Assembly (NCBI RefSeq): GCF_021134715.1
Contig: NC_060019.1
Coordinates: forward strand, 9,872,001 to 9,936,000
DNA from: Daphnia pulex
Taxonomy: Eukaryota; Arthropoda; Branchiopoda; Diplostraca; Daphniidae
Length of the DNA: 64,000 nt
Direction: 5' to 3'
Each line of letters opens with the position of its first letter. Position 1 is the stretch's first letter. The notes below the pieces were generated by a model. That model had not been told where the DNA came from. It searched no databases and was given only the letters and a program-made list of their open reading frames with translations. The position numbers and the translations under genes were made by a program. Shown here in pieces: positions 62,269 to 64,000 of the stretch.

Positions 62269-64000
62269 GTAATGCATCTATCTACACTTTGACTTGTTTG
62301 TAGCTTGCTAATAAAATATATCGAGCTGGGACCGAAATAGTCGAAATATTTAGGCCGAATGTGCGGGGGGAGCAGGAGCTATAAGCGGTCACACCCAGCG
62401 ACGACCGCCGCGCGTGACTATGCGAAAATGAGAAACGATGCTACGATGAAGTATATTAGTACCGCCGTGACGTGCAAGTCGATCTTGTTACACATGTAAA
62501 ATTGGCAGACAGTTCTGGGAACTCGCTACTATTCCAAAAACAAACAAGAAATGGGAATTATTAAGCTGACAGCATTCCGCCACCCTAAAGTATTTAATTA
62601 GAAAAATGAAAAAAAGAAAATTGTTCCAATTCGTCGTGAATAGCGTCGCCCCATCGTGCAGCTAGGAGAAATCGATAGAAAAAAGTCCTATATATACTTT
62701 AACCAGCGTCTTGATTTGCCTTTTGAATTTCCGTTATTGGAAAATGGGTGTTAAAAAAAAAAACGTGAAAAGATTTCGACCTCGAATAGAAGCGAGTGCC
62801 ATCATTCCACCACTTTCTGATTTGGCAATTTTATCCCCGTCTCGAAAATAGCTCTGTCGTCATTAAATTGAGTGCTTTAGCATGCAAATGAGAATGCTGT
62901 ATTTATATTAAGATTAGAACCCGACGTGTCCAGCATGTCTCCAACTGACCAACAGCTGTGCAATGCGATTAGGTGAGTGTATTATAACGAGTTATTTAGA
63001 AACTCTGACTCGCCCCTGAAAGAAACTCTTCTCGGAATGATGAAAATCTCTTTCGCCCATCTTTAAGGCCAGTATCCATGGGCCGATAGCGCTCTCCAAG
63101 GTAGAGAGATTGATGGCGATTATAAGCTGAGAGACGGTAAGGAATGAAAGAGATATCGTTGGTATGGCACCCGGTTCGTCCTCGATTAAATTCCCTGGAA
63201 AAAAAAGGAAAAAAAGGAAAGGCTATATATTGGGCGGGTCCGGGTGAACAACGCCACTGTTTTTTTTTTTACACGCATTTATAGGAGCGATATGTGTTAT
63301 CAGATTTTTAAATGACTAATCTTCGTTGGTGGCGTGTTGTGTGGCTGTTGTATTTCGATACTGCCCAGTCATTGAGAGTAGGTCAATGACATAGAGGTTA
63401 AGTTTACATCCAAAAATGGTGAAGCGAGAAAGTTTTGGTGCGCAGCGTCAACGACAAACAACAGCAGCAGCAGCACAGTATTATGTTACGTTTTTATAAT
63501 AATAAAATTTCAAGAATTTAGGATTAGGGAATAACAATTTACTCGCGCACTGATATGAAAGCCTCCCAGCGAGTCTTTTGTGGATTTCCCCAAAGTGCCA
63601 TTCGGTCCAGCTGCCCAGTTACTTCTACATAGCCTACACAATTTCATTTCAGGAAAAAGCAAAGAATGAGCTAGCTTGAGAAAAAAAAGAGAACAATGTA
63701 GTCTTGTTCTGTCCGTGCAATTTATTTGGGAATGTGTGCTAGACGCCTTACTTTAATATTAAATGCGATTCAATTATTGGAAAAACCCCAAGTCGCTGGC
63801 CTTTTTTTTTAGATATTTTAAAATAGATATGAAAGACCTGACAGTCTAAAGGAGATTGAATTGTAGATACCATCATGTACAGTTCGAGTTCTTTAATGTC
63901 CTCGAAAGGATTTCACTTTTTGATTTTACGGTTCCTTTAGTTCGACGCTTGTAGGCTATCTCAGCCGAGCTTGCTTGCTTGCTTACAATCTCAATAAGTA
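62269..64000. other. start of the next cadherin-gene intron
   Basis: From the donor at 62269 to the right edge no acceptor-bounded open frame with cadherin character was seen. Composition is AT-rich with poly-A and poly-T runs. Confidence 0.45.

Overview
The window is animal nuclear DNA and most likely arthropod. Its genes are split into small exons by mostly short GT-AG introns (often 60-130 bp). Core promoters pair a TATA box with a TCAGT initiator, and the gene content includes a Zasp66-type PDZ protein and a compact six-domain gelsolin. Intron size, gene density and an AMN1-like leucine-rich-repeat gene suggest a branchiopod crustacean such as Daphnia; that genus-level guess is inference. 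No bacterial operons, CRISPR arrays, tRNA or rRNA genes were seen.

Layout. 1-10 kb is mostly non-coding, with one convincing coding exon on the minus strand (4219-4516) that starts an unrecognised protein continuing leftward out of the window. 10.5-14.3 kb (minus) holds a three-exon gene for a type I membrane protein: signal peptide, lone ZP-N module, one membrane span, and a tail of about 925 residues with ten [W/F]D[V/I]x[I/F/V]R motifs, seven of them in a tandem array. 14.3-19.7 kb is its upstream region with possible 5' UTR exons. 19.8-23.0 kb (minus) is a complete 12-exon lysosomal-type beta-galactosidase (GH35, 659 aa). Head-to-head with it, 23.8-29.5 kb (plus) is a complete gelsolin gene (750 aa, or 757 with a 21-nt microexon) with a clear TATA/initiator promoter.

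29.8-33.5 kb is a mosaic of diverged direct repeats (blocks in two to four copies) abutting a leucine-rich-repeat gene at 33.7-35.4 kb (plus). 38-47.5 kb (plus) is a Zasp66-like muscle Z-disc gene (PDZ and ZM motifs, no LIM domains, 415 aa in the model), with a long 5' region and a TATA/initiator pair inside its last intron. 47.5-58 kb is AT-rich and gene-poor, with three orphan exon candidates. From 58.2 kb to the right edge lies the 5' end of a probable cadherin-superfamily gene (plus): promoter, 5' UTR exon, signal-peptide exon and an exon resembling the start of an extracellular cadherin repeat.

The genes do not form a pathway. Two (gelsolin, Zasp66) concern actin and muscle structure, two (ZP-N protein, cadherin) are cell-surface proteins, one is a glycosidase and one a scaffold-like repeat protein. 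The most unusual items are the repeat tail of the ZP-N protein with its two-unit higher-order period, the duplicated mosaic at 29.8-33.5 kb, the gelsolin microexon and the intronic promoter in the Zasp66 gene. All exon models were built by hand from splice consensus, reading-frame phase and family conservation, without transcript data.
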